From Mixta gaviniae (GTDB lineage Bacteria; Pseudomonadota; Gammaproteobacteria; Enterobacterales; Enterobacteriaceae): a stretch of 64,000 nt of DNA. The stretch lies in assembly GCF_002953195.1 (NCBI RefSeq), contig NZ_CP026377.1:2108001-2172000 (forward strand). Direction: 5' to 3'. The notes below the pieces were generated by a model. The model had not been told where the DNA came from. It ran no database searches and saw only the letters and a program-made list of their open reading frames with translations. Shown here piece by piece: positions 8,287-17,075 of this stretch (within the stretch, counting starts at the first letter, position 1; each line of letters starts with the position of its first letter). The position numbers were made by a program, and so were the translations under genes.

Positions 8287-9183
8287 ATGATTGAACGCGT
8301 ACAAATTGCGCCGCAGGGCCCGGCATTTTCCCGCATGGTGATGGGGTACTGGCGGCTGATGGAGTGGCAGATGTCGGCGCAGCAGCTGGTGGGCTTTATT
8401 CAGCAGCACCTTGAGCTGGGCGTTACCACTGTCGACCACGCCGATATTTATGGCGACTATCAGTGCGAAGCCGCTTTCGGCGCCGCGCTGCGGCTTGACC
8501 CTTCGCTGCGCGCGCGCATGGAGCTGGTCACCAAGTGTGGCATCGCCACCACCGCCCGGCCGGAACATACGCTCGGCCACTATATTACCGACGGCGCGCA
8601 TATCATCCGCAGCGCGGAAAATTCGCTGCGGCACTTTGCCACCGATTACCTCGATCTGCTGTTGATCCACCGTCCCGATCCGCTTATGGATGCAGACGAG
8701 GTGGCGGAAGCCTTCACCGCACTGCACCAGAGCGGTAAGGTACGGCACTTTGGCGTTTCTAACTTCACCCCGACGCAGTTTGCGCTGTTGCAGTCCAGGC
8801 TGCCGTTTACGCTCGCCACCAATCAGGTGGAGATTTCGCCGCTGCGTCAGGATACGCTGCTGGATGGTACACTCGATCAGTGTCAACAGCTGCGCATCAA
8901 GCCGATGGCCTGGTCCTGCCTTGGCGGTGGTCAGCTGTTCAGCGCGGAACGTTTCTCGCCGCTGCGCGCCGAATTGCGCGCTGTTGCCGAAGAGACGGGC
9001 GCCGCCTCGATCGATCAGGTGGTCTATGCCTGGGTGATGCGTTTGCCCTCTGCGCCGCTGCCGATCGTCGGCTCAGGGAAAATCGAACGCGTACGCGCCG
9101 CGCTGGACGCGCTGCCGCTCCAGCTGAGCCGCCAGCAGTGGTTCCGCATTCGCAAAGCGGCGCTGGGTTACGATGTGCCGTAA
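8287..9183 (+). CDS. ydhF: Aldo-keto reductase YdhF
   Basis: A 298-residue TIM-barrel oxidoreductase. The family catalytic tetrad is recognisable: Asp in TVDHADIYG with the following Tyr, Lys in LVTKCGI, and His in LLIHRPDP. The C-terminal NADP-binding segment includes IVGSGKIERVRAAL. Physiological substrates are unknown. It probably shares a transcript with ydhL, 72 bases upstream. Gene order ydhL-ydhF-sodC is as in E. coli. Confidence 0.92.
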   Translation: MIERVQIAPQGPAFSRMVMGYWRLMEWQMSAQQLVGFIQQHLELGVTTVDHADIYGDYQCEAAFGAALRLDPSLRARMELVTKCGIATTARPEHTLGHYITDGAHIIRSAENSLRHFATDYLDLLLIHRPDPLMDADEVAEAFTALHQSGKVRHFGVSNFTPTQFALLQSRLPFTLATNQVEISPLRQDTLLDGTLDQCQQLRIKPMAWSCLGGGQLFSAERFSPLRAELRAVAEETGAASIDQVVYAWVMRLPSAPLPIVGSGKIERVRAALDALPLQLSRQQWFRIRKAALGYDVP

Positions 9184-9268
9184 AGAAACGCAAAAAAAAC
9201 GGCGTTCGACCAAACGTGAAAATCCGTCCAGGCTTTAAGGGCAAACCCTACAGACTTCAGGAGGCGGG

Positions 9269-9790
9269 ATGAAACACTATGGTTTAGCGGCGCTGGCGCT
9301 GCTGATCGCGGGCTATGCGCAGGCGGCGAGTGAAGAGGTCACCTTGCATAATCTGACCAAAGAGGGGATCGGCGAAGCGGTCGGCACGGTAAAAATCGAT
9401 GAAACCGCGTATGGACTGACGTTCACGCCGGACCTCTCCCGGCTGCCGCCGGGCGTGCATGGTTTCCATGTGCATGCCAACGGCAGCTGCGAGTCTGCGG
9501 TCACCGACGGAAAAAGCGTTCCGGGCGGCGCGGCGGGCGGCCACTTCGATCCGCAAAATAGCGGCAAGCATCTCGGCCCCTGGGCCGAAGGGCACTTAGG
9601 CGACCTGCCGGCGCTCTATGTGACGCAGGATGGCCGCGCCGACTATCCAGTTCTGGCGCCGCGCCTGAAAAAAATCAGCGACATTTCCGGCCGCGCGCTG
9701 ATGGTACATATGGGCGGTGATAACCACAGCGACCATCCCAAAGCGCTGGGTGGCGGCGGCGACCGCTACGCCTGCGGCGTCATTAAATAG
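9269..9790 (+). CDS. sodC: Periplasmic Cu/Zn superoxide dismutase SodC
   Basis: A 173-residue exported enzyme that dismutates superoxide in the periplasm. Residues 1-20 are a signal peptide (cleavage after QAA). Copper ligands are His67, His69, His92 and His147; zinc ligands are His92, His101, His109 and Asp112. The structural disulfide is Cys74-Cys169. The Asp-rich HSDHPKALGGGGDR loop is typical of the bacterial monomeric class. AGGAGG lies four bases before the ATG. In E. coli sodC is followed by ydhKJI before slyA; here a non-coding repeat region takes that place. Confidence 0.97.
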   Translation: MKHYGLAALALLIAGYAQAASEEVTLHNLTKEGIGEAVGTVKIDETAYGLTFTPDLSRLPPGVHGFHVHANGSCESAVTDGKSVPGGAAGGHFDPQNSGKHLGPWAEGHLGDLPALYVTQDGRADYPVLAPRLKKISDISGRALMVHMGGDNHSDHPKALGGGGDRYACGVIK

Positions 9791-9795
9791 CGCGT

Positions 9796-9852
9796 CGCGC
9801 GCTCATAAAGGTTGCGCGCTCCCGTAAAGGTTGGGCGCTTCTACAAAGGTTG
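9796..9852. repeat. 19-bp imperfect direct repeat, three copies
   Basis: Three tandem 19-base units sharing a CGCGCT-like start and an AAAGGTTG end; the AAAGGTTG motif recurs at 9807, 9826 and 9845. It begins right after the sodC stop codon. Confidence 0.85.
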
Positions 9853-9897
9853 CGAGGGCTCTCGCACAAACCGCAAAGCGGCAGGCTGTGATACGCA

Positions 9898-10152
9898 ATG
9901 TTTGCCGCTTTCCTTCTTTTTTTGTTTATCATCAGCCTGTTTCCGTGGTACCCCTGCAATGCCTGCAATGCCTGCAATGCCTGCAATGCCTGCAATGCCT
10001 GCAATGCCTGCAATGCCTGCAATGCCTGCAATGCCTGCAATGCCTGCAATGCCTGCAATGCCTGCAATGCCTGCAATGCCTGCAATGCCTGCAAACGCCG
10101 CGCGTCGCGCTTTAAGACGATGCCCATTGTCGTCACGCGCAGGCGGGGATGA
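9898..10152 (+). CDS. Speculative ORF: hydrophobic leader plus Cys-Asn-Ala repeats
   Basis: An 84-codon frame whose first 19 residues ([19 protein letters not shown]) look like a signal anchor. It then runs through the 9-bp repeat array as about 15 Cys-Asn-Ala tripeptides and ends in a short basic tail. There is no convincing ribosome binding site, and the repeat keeps every frame open, so an open frame here is weak evidence. I do not recognise the product. It could equally be non-coding. Confidence 0.15.
   Translation: MFAAFLLFLFIISLFPWYPCNACNACNACNACNACNACNACNACNACNACNACNACNACNACNACKRRASRFKTMPIVVTRRRG
9955..10094. repeat. 9-bp tandem repeat, 15 perfect copies
   Basis: Unit TGCAATGCC repeated 15 times without a mismatch (9955-10089), plus a five-base partial unit. 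Since 9 is divisible by 3, each frame reads as a pure tripeptide repeat (Met-Pro-Ala, Cys-Asn-Ala and Leu-Gln-Cys forward; Ala-Leu-Gln in one reverse frame). Perfect copies imply recent or ongoing slippage expansion. Confidence 0.97.
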
Positions 10153-10510
10153 TGGTCAGCGTCCTCGCCTGGGGAGGTGTCAGCCGGGGCTTAGCCCGGT
10201 GCCGCGCCGGTGCAGAGCGTCGTGCTTATCTTCTTTGTCGCCGGATAGCGCCGCGCTTATCGTTTCGCCGCTGCTGACGCCCTGGTTTTCGTCAGGCCAG
10301 GCCGGCGGCGTCAGGCGGTGAGCCCCGGTAGTGGGCATCAGGATAAAATCAGAAAAACACGTAGTAAAGCGGGGTGAAAGGGTAAAGGGAACGCGGCTTC
10401 AGCCTGGCCGCAGGATGCGAATAATCAGGAATAATCGCCTTTTGCCGCGGGCGATGAATTTGTATTTTGCCCGGTAAACTCGCAAAATAGGCTAAAATCG
10501 CGCTTGATTG

Positions 10511-10522
10511 CTAGCAAGCTAA
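10511..10522. promoter_or_regulatory. SlyA operator upstream of slyA
   Basis: CTAGCAAGCTAA differs at one base from the SlyA consensus palindrome TTAGCAAGCTAA. It lies just in front of the slyA ribosome binding site, consistent with autorepression. Confidence 0.8.
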
Positions 10523-10538
10523 TTATAAGGAGATGAAA

Positions 10539-10976
10539 TTGGATACGCCATTAGGAACGGATTTGGCACGTTTAGTGCGCATCTGGCGTGCGCTGATCGA
10601 TCAACGACTTAAACCGCTGGAGCTGACGCAGACGCACTGGGTCACCCTGCATAACATCCATCAGCTGCCCCCTCATCAGTCACAGATTCAGCTGGCTAAA
10701 GCTATCGGTATTGAACAGCCCTCCCTGGTGCGTACGCTCGATCAGCTGGAAGAGAAAGGGCTGATTGTCCGCTGCACCTGCGCCAACGATCGGCGCGCGA
10801 AACGCATCAAGCTGACCAAAGCGGCGGAACCCATTATTCAGCAAGTAGAACATGTGATTGACGCCACGCGCGACGATATCCTGGCGGGCATCTCAAAGCG
10901 GGAAGTGGATCAGCTGATCACGTTGATCGCGCGGCTGGAGAAAAATATCGTCGAACTGCAGAAGAAGAGCGAATAG
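10539..10976 (+). CDS. slyA: MarR-family regulator SlyA
   Basis: A 145-residue winged-helix regulator that counters H-NS silencing and responds to small aromatic molecules. The start is taken at TTG 10539: AAGGAG at 10527-10532 gives six-base spacing to this TTG, whereas the ATG at 10533 touches the Shine-Dalgarno. E. coli SlyA is likewise TTG-initiated and 144 residues. The conserved recognition helix is at about 50-75 ([21 protein letters not shown]), followed by the wing with [10 protein letters not shown]. The operator directly upstream suggests autoregulation. It converges on slyB across a shared terminator. Confidence 0.93.
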   Translation: MDTPLGTDLARLVRIWRALIDQRLKPLELTQTHWVTLHNIHQLPPHQSQIQLAKAIGIEQPSLVRTLDQLEEKGLIVRCTCANDRRAKRIKLTKAAEPIIQQVEHVIDATRDDILAGISKREVDQLITLIARLEKNIVELQKKSE

Positions 10977-10987
10977 CGGCGATAAAA

Positions 10988-11010
10988 AAACCGACGCGCG
11001 GCGTCGGTTT
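10988..11010. terminator. Bidirectional terminator slyA / slyB
   Basis: Stem CCGACGC / GCGTCGG with a GCG loop, A-run to the left and T-run to the right, between convergent slyA and slyB. Confidence 0.9.
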
Positions 11011-11026
11011 TTCAGAACTGAACAGC

Positions 11027-11494
11027 TTAACGCGGAGAAACGGTCACCTGGCTGCCGTTTGACGCCAACATCACGCGTTGACCGACAGAATAACGGCTGG
11101 CCGCCTGTTTCTGTACCACGAGAATGGTGTTGCCATCATCCTTGCGGATCTCCAGCTCGACGCCGTCCGCCTTATTCATCGCGCCCTGCACGCCCTGGCC
11201 CGCCACGCCGCCCAGCACCGCGCCGCCCGCCGTCGCCAGGCTGCGCCCGGCACCGCCGCCGACGGTATTGCCCAGGAAGCCGCCCAGCACCGCGCCGCCG
11301 ATGGCGCCGATCACGTTGTTATCATCTCCGCCCTGGATTTTGACCGGACGCACGGAAACCAGCGTGCCGTAGCTGACGCTCTGCACCTGCTTGGCCTCAT
11401 TGGCGCTGTATACGTCACCGGAAAGCGTATCCGTATTGGTACAGCCTGCCAGCGTTATGCCAGCCAGCGCCACGACACATAAACGCTTAATCAT
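11027..11494 (-). CDS. slyB: Outer-membrane lipoprotein SlyB
   Basis: A 155-residue lipoprotein with a type II signal peptide and lipobox LAGC (acylated Cys18). Two Gly-rich segments at about 60-100 (VIGAIGGAVLGGFLGNTVGGG and following) are the glycine-zipper 2TM pattern. A small beta domain follows. In E. coli and Salmonella slyB is a PhoP-regulated gene; SlyB assembles around outer-membrane proteins under envelope stress. A PhoP-box-like sequence with a well-placed -10 element is found 129 bases upstream. Confidence 0.96.
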   Translation of the reverse strand: MIKRLCVVALAGITLAGCTNTDTLSGDVYSANEAKQVQSVSYGTLVSVRPVKIQGGDDNNVIGAIGGAVLGGFLGNTVGGGAGRSLATAGGAVLGGVAGQGVQGAMNKADGVELEIRKDDGNTILVVQKQAASRYSVGQRVMLASNGSQVTVSPR

Positions 11495-11604
11495 ACAAAA
11501 CTCCTTTCATGACTGTCGGCTGCATCGAAAAGGCAGCCAGAGATAATTCATTATATGGCATAACCTCCGCCTGTCTCAGAATCCCGCGAACCAGACGATG
11601 GCTG

Positions 11605-11639
11605 AGCATAGACCGCGACGGATAAACAAAAATTCAATA
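11605..11639 (-). promoter_or_regulatory. Candidate PhoP box and -10 of slyB
   Basis: Reverse strand TATTGA-ATTTT-TGTTTA (11639-11623) resembles the PhoP direct repeat (TGTTTA, five-base spacer, TGTTTA), with one perfect half-site. Twelve bases downstream is TATGCT (11610-11605), the spacing seen at PhoP-dependent promoters. A 5' leader of about 100 bases would follow. Confidence 0.5.
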
Positions 11640-11780
11640 ATGCCAGCGAAAATTCATACCCGAATGTAAAAGCGTCGGGCCGTCCATGAAAACTAACAAT
11701 TAATCATAGAATTAACGGGCCTTTTTTGCCAGGCTGAAAGCAATCTGGATGCTCTTCCGCAGAGGAAGTAAGGTAAGACA

Positions 11781-12899
11781 ATGAAATCGGGACGCTATAT
11801 TGGCGTGATGTCCGGCACCAGCCTGGATGGCGTGGATGTGGTGTTGGCGGCGATTGATGAACGCATGGTGGCGCAGCAGGCCAGCTACTGCCATCCGGTG
11901 CCGCAGGCGCTGCGGCAGGAGCTGCTGGCGATCAATCAGGGACAGAGCCTGACGCTGTCGCAGCTGGGGCGGCTGGATACACGCCTGGGGCGGCTGTTCG
12001 CCGAGGCGGTGCTGACGCTGATGAAGCAGCAGAACCTGAGTGCGGAGGATATCACCGCCATCGGCTGCCACGGGCAGACTGTCTGGCATGAACCCTGGGG
12101 CGATGCGCCCTGCACCCTGCAGATCGGCGACAATAATCAGATCGCTGCCGCAACCGGCGTCACGGTGGTGGGCGATTTCCGTCGCCGCGATATGGCGCTG
12201 GGCGGCCAGGGCGCGCCACTGGTGCCCGCTTTTCACCAGGCGCTGCTGATGCACCCGCAGGAGCGACGCATGGTGCTGAATATCGGCGGCATCGCCAATC
12301 TCTCGCTGCTGATCCCCGGCCAGCCGCCCGGCGGCTATGACACCGGCCCGGGCAATATGCTGATGGACGCCTGGATCTGGCGCCATCGCGGGCTGCCTTA
12401 CGATAAAGATGGCGCCTGGGCCGCCGGCGGCACGGTGATCCTGCCGCTGCTAAAACAGATGCTGAGTGACGCCTGGTTCGCCCTGCCGGCGCCGAAAAGC
12501 ACCGGCCGCGAGTACTTTAATTTCGGCTGGGTAGAGCAGCAGCTGCGACGCTTCCCCGGCCTGGCGCCGCAGGATGTACAGGCGACGCTGCTGGAGCTGA
12601 CGGCGGTGAGCATCAGTGAACAGGTGCTGCTGAGCGGTGGCTGCGATCGGCTGCTGGTATGCGGCGGCGGCGCGCGCAATCCACTGCTGATGGCGCGGCT
12701 GGCGGCGCTGCTTGCCGGCACGGAAGTGTTGTCCACCGACGAGGCGGGAATTAACGGCGACGATATGGAAGGGCTGGCTTTCGCCTGGCTCGCCTGGCGC
12801 ACGCTCTCCGGCCTGCCCGGCAACCTGCCGTCAGTTACCGGCGCGCGCGAAGCGACCATCCTCGGCGCCATCTATCCCGCCAACCGTCCGCCGCTGTAA
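11781..12899 (+). CDS. anmK: Anhydro-N-acetylmuramic acid kinase AnmK
   Basis: A 372-residue cytosolic sugar kinase that cleaves and phosphorylates 1,6-anhydro-MurNAc to MurNAc-6-phosphate during murein recycling. Visible are the N-terminal ATP loop [15 protein letters not shown] (residues 8-22), the [11 protein letters not shown] motif, the [15 protein letters not shown] motif at mid-protein, and the C-terminal VCGGGARN and [13 protein letters not shown] motifs. The start is preceded by AGAGGAAGTAAGG. mliC follows within 25 bases, and pdxH after it, as in E. coli, so a joint transcript is likely. Confidence 0.97.
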   Translation: MKSGRYIGVMSGTSLDGVDVVLAAIDERMVAQQASYCHPVPQALRQELLAINQGQSLTLSQLGRLDTRLGRLFAEAVLTLMKQQNLSAEDITAIGCHGQTVWHEPWGDAPCTLQIGDNNQIAAATGVTVVGDFRRRDMALGGQGAPLVPAFHQALLMHPQERRMVLNIGGIANLSLLIPGQPPGGYDTGPGNMLMDAWIWRHRGLPYDKDGAWAAGGTVILPLLKQMLSDAWFALPAPKSTGREYFNFGWVEQQLRRFPGLAPQDVQATLLELTAVSISEQVLLSGGCDRLLVCGGGARNPLLMARLAALLAGTEVLSTDEAGINGDDMEGLAFAWLAWRTLSGLPGNLPSVTGAREATILGAIYPANRPPL

Positions 12900-12923
12900 C
12901 ATTCCGCCATGAGAGAAACGCGC

Positions 12924-13232
12924 ATGAAAAAGTCTCTGACGTTAATCATAACGCTGTTGCTGACCGGCTGCGGCCTGGGCGGCAAGCCGCAAAATGAGGC
13001 GCAGGTGTTGCACTATCGCTGCGGTACGCTGCCGCTGACGGTCACCCTGACGCCGCAGCAGGCGCATCTGGTGATGGATGGCCAGCCGCTGGCCCTGCAG
13101 CAGGAGGAGTCCGCCGTCGGCACCAGCTACAGTGACGGCACCTATCGCCTGCGTACCCAGGGCGAGGGCGCGACGATTGAGCGCAGCCAGCGGGTGATCG
13201 TGAATGATTGTCAGCGCGAGGACGCGCGCTAA
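12924..13232 (+). CDS. mliC: Membrane-bound lysozyme inhibitor MliC
   Basis: A 102-residue lipoprotein that inhibits C-type lysozyme at the cell surface. The start is set at ATG 12924 (MKKSLTLIITLLLTGCG), giving a normal lipoprotein signal with lipobox LTGC. An ATG 15 bases upstream has no ribosome binding site. The mature part has the MliC beta-barrel pattern, including YRCG (first Cys) and a late VNDCQ, the usual disulfide pair. It sits between anmK and pdxH as in E. coli. Confidence 0.9.
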   Translation: MKKSLTLIITLLLTGCGLGGKPQNEAQVLHYRCGTLPLTVTLTPQQAHLVMDGQPLALQQEESAVGTSYSDGTYRLRTQGEGATIERSQRVIVNDCQREDAR

Positions 13233-13263
13233 CGCGTTGAATTTCATCAGGGGGAGTAGCACA

Positions 13264-13290
13264 ATGCAGGCACCCTTTCGCTATGGTTGA
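13264..13290 (+). CDS. Possible 8-codon leader ORF upstream of pdxH
   Basis: ATG 13264 opens MQAPFRYG and stops at TGA 13288-13290, eight bases before the pdxH ATG. AGGGGGAG at 13249-13256 is a far stronger Shine-Dalgarno than anything in front of pdxH. This suggests ribosomes load here and pass on to pdxH by coupling. No product function is implied. Confidence 0.35.
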   Translation: MQAPFRYG

Positions 13291-13298
13291 ATCCGGTT

Positions 13299-13955
13299 AT
13301 GAGTGATAACGAGAGTTTGCAACAGATCGCCCACCTGCGGCGCGAATATACCCGCGGCGGCCTGCGCCGCAAGGATCTGCCCGACCAGCCGCTGGCGCTG
13401 TTTGAGCAGTGGCTGCGCCAGGCGTGCGACGCGCAGCTGCCCGATCCCACCGCCATGTGCGTCGCCACGGTAGACAGCCAGGGCCAGCCTTACCAGCGTA
13501 TCGTGCTGCTGAAGCACTATGACGAACGCGGCATGGTGTTTTACACCAATCTCGGCAGCCGTAAGGCGCAACAGCTGGGCGATAACCCGCGCGTCAGCCT
13601 GCTGTTCCCCTGGCACTTTCTTGAACGTCAGGTGATGGTGTTGGGGCAGGCAGAAAAGCTTTCGACGCTGGAGGTGGTGAAATATTTCCACAGCCGCCCG
13701 CGCGACAGTCAGATCGGTGCCTGGGTATCGCAGCAGTCGAGCCGCATTTCAGCGCGCGGCGTGCTGGAGGGCAAATTCCTCGAACTGAAGCAGAAGTTCA
13801 GCCAGGGCGAGGTGCCGTTGCCGAGCTTCTGGGGCGGTTTCCGCGTAAAAATCGACGCGATAGAGTTCTGGCAGGGCGGCGAAAACCGGCTGCACGATCG
13901 CTTTTTCTATCAGCGCGAAGGGGAGAGCTGGAAAATCGATCGGCTGGCGCCCTGA
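13299..13955 (+). CDS. pdxH: Pyridoxamine/pyridoxine 5'-phosphate oxidase PdxH
   Basis: A 218-residue FMN enzyme making pyridoxal 5'-phosphate from PNP or PMP. The start at ATG 13299 ([20 protein letters not shown]) gives exactly the E. coli length; the in-frame TTG 12 bases upstream is rejected. FMN-binding segments [12 protein letters not shown] and [10 protein letters not shown], the [11 protein letters not shown] motif and the C-terminal RLHDRF active-site motif are all present. The gene lacks a good ribosome binding site of its own, and a short leader frame ends eight bases upstream. pdxY lies beyond tyrS, so two B6-salvage genes flank tyrS. Confidence 0.97.
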   Translation: MSDNESLQQIAHLRREYTRGGLRRKDLPDQPLALFEQWLRQACDAQLPDPTAMCVATVDSQGQPYQRIVLLKHYDERGMVFYTNLGSRKAQQLGDNPRVSLLFPWHFLERQVMVLGQAEKLSTLEVVKYFHSRPRDSQIGAWVSQQSSRISARGVLEGKFLELKQKFSQGEVPLPSFWGGFRVKIDAIEFWQGGENRLHDRFFYQREGESWKIDRLAP

Positions 13956-14067
13956 ATTCAGCAAATATCGCTTGCAGCGCTGGCGCTGGCGGCGGCAGCG
14001 CTTTATTCTATACGCCTTCATTTCTCCGCATGTCAGCGGAAAGCTGTGTACCAGCATAGGTGCAGTC

Positions 14068-14077
14068 GTTACAACAT
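14068..14077 (-). other. Weak Ter-like core upstream of tyrS
   Basis: Reverse strand ATGTTGTAAC, the invariant centre of Tus-binding Ter sites, followed by GAC as remembered for E. coli TerF. The flanking AG and TAA positions are not matched. It shares the orientation of the two strong Ter cores in this window, but may be chance. Confidence 0.25.
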
Positions 14078-14087
14078 GGAGTCTTTA

Positions 14088-15362
14088 ATGACCAGCAGTA
14101 ACCTGATTAAACAATTGCAAGAGCGGGGCCTGGTAGCCCAGGTGACGGACGAGGATGCGTTAGCAGAGAGACTGGCGCAAGGGCCAATCGCTCTCTATTG
14201 CGGCTTCGACCCGACCGCCGACAGCTTGCATTTGGGCCATCTGGTACCTTTGCTTTGTCTGAAACGTTTCCAGGATGCAGGACACAAGCCCGTTGCGCTG
14301 GTCGGCGGCGCCACCGGCCTGATCGGCGATCCAAGCTTCAAAGCGGCCGAGCGCAAGCTGAACACCGCCGACACGGTCAATGAGTGGGTAGAAAAGATCC
14401 GTGGCCAGGTCGCGCCGTTCCTCGATTTCGACTGCGGCGACAACAGCGCCATCGCGGCGAACAACTACGACTGGTTCGGCAGCATGAACGTGCTGACCTT
14501 CCTGCGCGATATCGGCAAGCACTTCTCTGTTAACCAGATGATTAACAAAGAAGCGGTAAAACAGCGCCTGAACCGTGAAGATCAGGGCATCTCCTTTACC
14601 GAATTCTCCTATAACCTGTTGCAGGGCTACGATTTCGCCTGCCTGAACGAACGCTATGGCGTGGCGCTGCAGATCGGCGGTTCCGATCAGTGGGGCAATA
14701 TCACCTCCGGCATCGATCTGACGCGTCGTCTGCATCAGAACCAGGTCTTCGGCCTGACCGTACCGCTGATCACCAAAGCGGACGGCACCAAATTCGGTAA
14801 AACCGAAGGCGGCGCGGTATGGCTCGACGCGAAGAAAACCAGCCCGTACAAGTTCTACCAGTTCTGGATTAACACCGCCGACGCGGATGTTTACCGCTTC
14901 CTGAAATTCTTCACCTTTATGAGCATTGATGAGATCAATGCGCTGGAAGAAGAAGACAAAAACAGCGGCAAAGCGCCGCGCGCGCAGTATGTGCTGGCGG
15001 AGCAGGTAACGCGTCTGGTGCATGGCGAAGCGGGGCTGGAAGCGGCGAAGCGCATCACTCAGAGCCTCTTCTCCGGCAGCCTGAGCGACATGACCGAAGC
15101 GGATTTCGAGCAGCTGGCGCAGGATGGCATGCCGGTCATCACCCTAGAAGCGGACGCCGATCTGCAGCAGGCGCTGGTGACGGCGGAGCTGGTACCGTCG
15201 CGCGGACAGGCGCGCACCATGATCGGCTCCAACGCGGTAACGGTAAACGGCGAAAAACAGTCTGATGCGGAATACCGCTTCAGCGACAGCGACAAGCTGT
15301 TCGGCCGCTTTACCCTGTTGCGCCGCGGTAAAAAGCATTACTGTCTGGTGTGCTGGAAATAA
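14088..15362 (+). CDS. tyrS: Tyrosyl-tRNA synthetase TyrS
   Basis: A class I aminoacyl-tRNA synthetase that charges tRNA-Tyr. The start at ATG 14088 ([10 protein letters not shown]) gives 424 residues, the E. coli length; an upstream ATG 42 bases earlier is in frame but unsupported. The Rossmann domain carries HLGH (residues 48-51) and KFGKT (about 234-238), and [10 protein letters not shown] marks the tyrosine site. The last 80 residues form the S4 tRNA-binding domain. The leader holds a Ter-like core. A terminator follows before pdxY. Confidence 0.98.
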   Translation: MTSSNLIKQLQERGLVAQVTDEDALAERLAQGPIALYCGFDPTADSLHLGHLVPLLCLKRFQDAGHKPVALVGGATGLIGDPSFKAAERKLNTADTVNEWVEKIRGQVAPFLDFDCGDNSAIAANNYDWFGSMNVLTFLRDIGKHFSVNQMINKEAVKQRLNREDQGISFTEFSYNLLQGYDFACLNERYGVALQIGGSDQWGNITSGIDLTRRLHQNQVFGLTVPLITKADGTKFGKTEGGAVWLDAKKTSPYKFYQFWINTADADVYRFLKFFTFMSIDEINALEEEDKNSGKAPRAQYVLAEQVTRLVHGEAGLEAAKRITQSLFSGSLSDMTEADFEQLAQDGMPVITLEADADLQQALVTAELVPSRGQARTMIGSNAVTVNGEKQSDAEYRFSDSDKLFGRFTLLRRGKKHYCLVCWK

Positions 15363-15371
15363 GAAGAGGGT

Positions 15372-15400
15372 AAGGCCGGTTTGACCGGCCTTATTTTTTG
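15372..15400 (+). terminator. Terminator between tyrS and pdxY
   Basis: 10-bp perfect stem TAAGGCCGGT / ACCGGCCTTA with a TTG loop and six T residues. pdxY starts 22 bases later, so the terminator likely attenuates read-through from tyrS. Confidence 0.92.
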
Positions 15401-15422
15401 GCAAGGCTGTGCAGGTTTTATC

Positions 15423-16283
15423 ATGAAAAATATTCTCGCTATTCAGTCTCACGTCGTATTCGGCCACGCCGGCAACAGCGCGGCGGAGTTTCCGATGCGG
15501 CGTATGGGCGCCAATGTCTGGCCGCTCAATACCGTGCAGTTTTCCAACCACACGCAGTATGGCCACTGGACCGGCACGGTGATGCCGGCGTCGCACCTGA
15601 CCGATATCGTCAAAGGCATCGCCGATATCGATCGCCTGAAGACCTGCGATGCGGTGCTGAGCGGCTATCTCGGCTCGGCGGAGCAGGGCGAACAGATTCT
15701 CGAGATCGTGCGTCAGGTGAAGGAAGCGAACCCTAACGCCTGGTATTTTTGCGATCCGGTGATGGGCCACCCGGAGAAAGGCTGCATTGTGGCGCCAGGC
15801 GTGGCGGAGTTCCACTGCCACGCCTCGCTGCCGGCCAGTGATATTATCGCGCCGAACCTGCTGGAGCTGGAGATGCTCAGCGGCACCAGCGTCGGCAGCG
15901 TCGCGGAAGCTGTGACAGTGTCACGTAAGCTGATCGCGCGCGGGCCGAAAATCGTGCTGGTGAAGCACCTGGCGCGCGCCGGCCGCCGTAGCGATCGTTT
16001 TGAGATGCTGCTGGTAACGGCGCAGGAAGCCTGGCATATCAGCCGTCCGCTGATCGATTTCGGCGTGCGCCAGCCGGTCGGCGTCGGCGATCTCACCAGC
16101 GGTATGCTGCTGGTGAACCTGTTGAAAGGCGAGCCGCTGAAGCAGTCGCTGGAGCATATCACTGCGGCCGTGTATGAAGTGATGCTGAAAACCCACGAAA
16201 TGGGCGAGTATGAACTGCAGCTGGTGGCGGCGCAGGAGAGCATCGCGCGGCCGACACAGCATTTCGCTGCCGAAAGGCTGTAA
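15423..16283 (+). CDS. pdxY: Pyridoxal kinase PdxY
   Basis: A 286-residue ribokinase-fold kinase that phosphorylates pyridoxal to PLP in B6 salvage. The start at ATG 15423 ([20 protein letters not shown]) aligns with the E. coli protein; a longer in-frame start would run through the terminator stem. The substrate-site HVVFGHAGN motif, CDPVMGH, and the anion-hole [11 protein letters not shown] with catalytic Asp are present. Expression probably depends on read-through of the tyrS terminator. Confidence 0.96.
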   Translation: MKNILAIQSHVVFGHAGNSAAEFPMRRMGANVWPLNTVQFSNHTQYGHWTGTVMPASHLTDIVKGIADIDRLKTCDAVLSGYLGSAEQGEQILEIVRQVKEANPNAWYFCDPVMGHPEKGCIVAPGVAEFHCHASLPASDIIAPNLLELEMLSGTSVGSVAEAVTVSRKLIARGPKIVLVKHLARAGRRSDRFEMLLVTAQEAWHISRPLIDFGVRQPVGVGDLTSGMLLVNLLKGEPLKQSLEHITAAVYEVMLKTHEMGEYELQLVAAQESIARPTQHFAAERL

Positions 16284-16320
16284 GCGTCTGCAGGCGCTCA
16301 GCCTGATACGCGGTTAACAA

Positions 16321-16344
16321 AACGGGACGCCTGCGCGTCCCGTT
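16321..16344. terminator. Hairpin between pdxY and gstA
   Basis: 10-bp perfect stem AACGGGACGC / GCGTCCCGTT with a CTGC loop, between convergent pdxY and gstA. T-runs are short, so terminator strength is uncertain. Confidence 0.7.
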
Positions 16345-16350
16345 GTCATA

Positions 16351-16956
16351 TCAGGCCAGCCCTTCCGCCTTTAACGCGGCGATCACCGCCGGACGTTCCG
16401 CCACGCGCGCCTGCCAGGCGGCCAGCGCCTCAAGCGCGCTAAGATCCAGCTTCACCGCTTTCGCCCAGCGCGTCACGACGAACAGATAAGCATCCGCCAC
16501 GGTAAAGCGCGCGCCGAGCAGCCACTGCTTATCGCGCAGCGCATTATCGACATAGCGGAACTTCGTCAGCAGCTGCTCGCGCTGCTTCACCTTGAACTCT
16601 TCCGGCGTATCGGGGCGAAACAGCGGGCTGAAGCCCTTATGCAGTTCGGTAGAGATATAGCTCAGCCACTCCAGCGTATGGTAGCGCGTCAGGCTGCCCG
16701 CCGGGGCCAGCAGCTGGCGATCGGGCTTCAGGTCCGCCAGGTACTGCACGATAGCGGTGCCTTCGGTAAGCAGCGTGCCGTCATCCAGCTCCAGCGCCGG
16801 AACCTGACCTTTCGGGTTGATCTGCAGATAGTCTTCGCCGCGTTCGGTCACTTTTTTCGCCAGGTCGACATTAACCTGAGTGAAATCGAGATCGCATTCG
16901 CGCAGAACGATATGGGGAGAAAGGGAACAGGCGCCAGCTTTACTGAAGAGTTTCAT
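16351..16956 (-). CDS. gstA: Glutathione S-transferase GstA (beta class)
   Basis: A 201-residue beta-class glutathione transferase. The start at ATG 16956 ([10 protein letters not shown]) matches the E. coli length and is preceded by AAGGAG; a longer frame start is rejected. Catalytic Cys10 and the beta-class His near residue 106 (ELHKGF) are present, as is the [19 protein letters not shown] glutathione-binding stretch. It is thought to conjugate or reduce electrophiles in the cytosol. It lies downstream of dtpA on the same strand but behind a terminator. Confidence 0.95.
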   Translation of the reverse strand: MKLFSKAGACSLSPHIVLRECDLDFTQVNVDLAKKVTERGEDYLQINPKGQVPALELDDGTLLTEGTAIVQYLADLKPDRQLLAPAGSLTRYHTLEWLSYISTELHKGFSPLFRPDTPEEFKVKQREQLLTKFRYVDNALRDKQWLLGARFTVADAYLFVVTRWAKAVKLDLSALEALAAWQARVAERPAVIAALKAEGLA

Positions 16957-17032
16957 ACAATGCTCCTTGTTGCATGCGGGGGTAAGGATCATCCTACTGC
17001 GCGACCGGGCAAATGTCAGTGCGGGGGCAATA

Positions 17033-17059
17033 AAAAAGCCGTCGCAGGGACGGCTTTTT
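17033..17059 (-). terminator. Terminator downstream of dtpA
   Basis: Stem GCCGTC / GACGGC with a five-base loop, A-run and T-run on either side, between dtpA and gstA on the reverse strand. Confidence 0.85.
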
Positions 17060-17075
17060 CACTCCACGCGCTGAA

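Larger units (their letters stand above)
9791..10510. other. Gene-poor region between sodC and slyA
   Basis: About 720 bases without a supported gene, holding the two tandem repeat arrays and then GC-rich sequence with no recognisable coding or hairpin terminator. E. coli has ydhI, ydhJ and ydhK here, so this may be the scar of their loss. The right end carries the slyA promoter and operator. Confidence 0.7.

Noticed and set aside
9955..10094. CRISPR array
   Set aside because: Units are 9 bases and contiguous with no spacers; no cas genes nearby.
9783..10136. Reverse-strand frame rich in Ala-Leu-Gln repeats
   Set aside because: Produced by the 9-bp repeat, which keeps this frame open; no ribosome binding site or signal.
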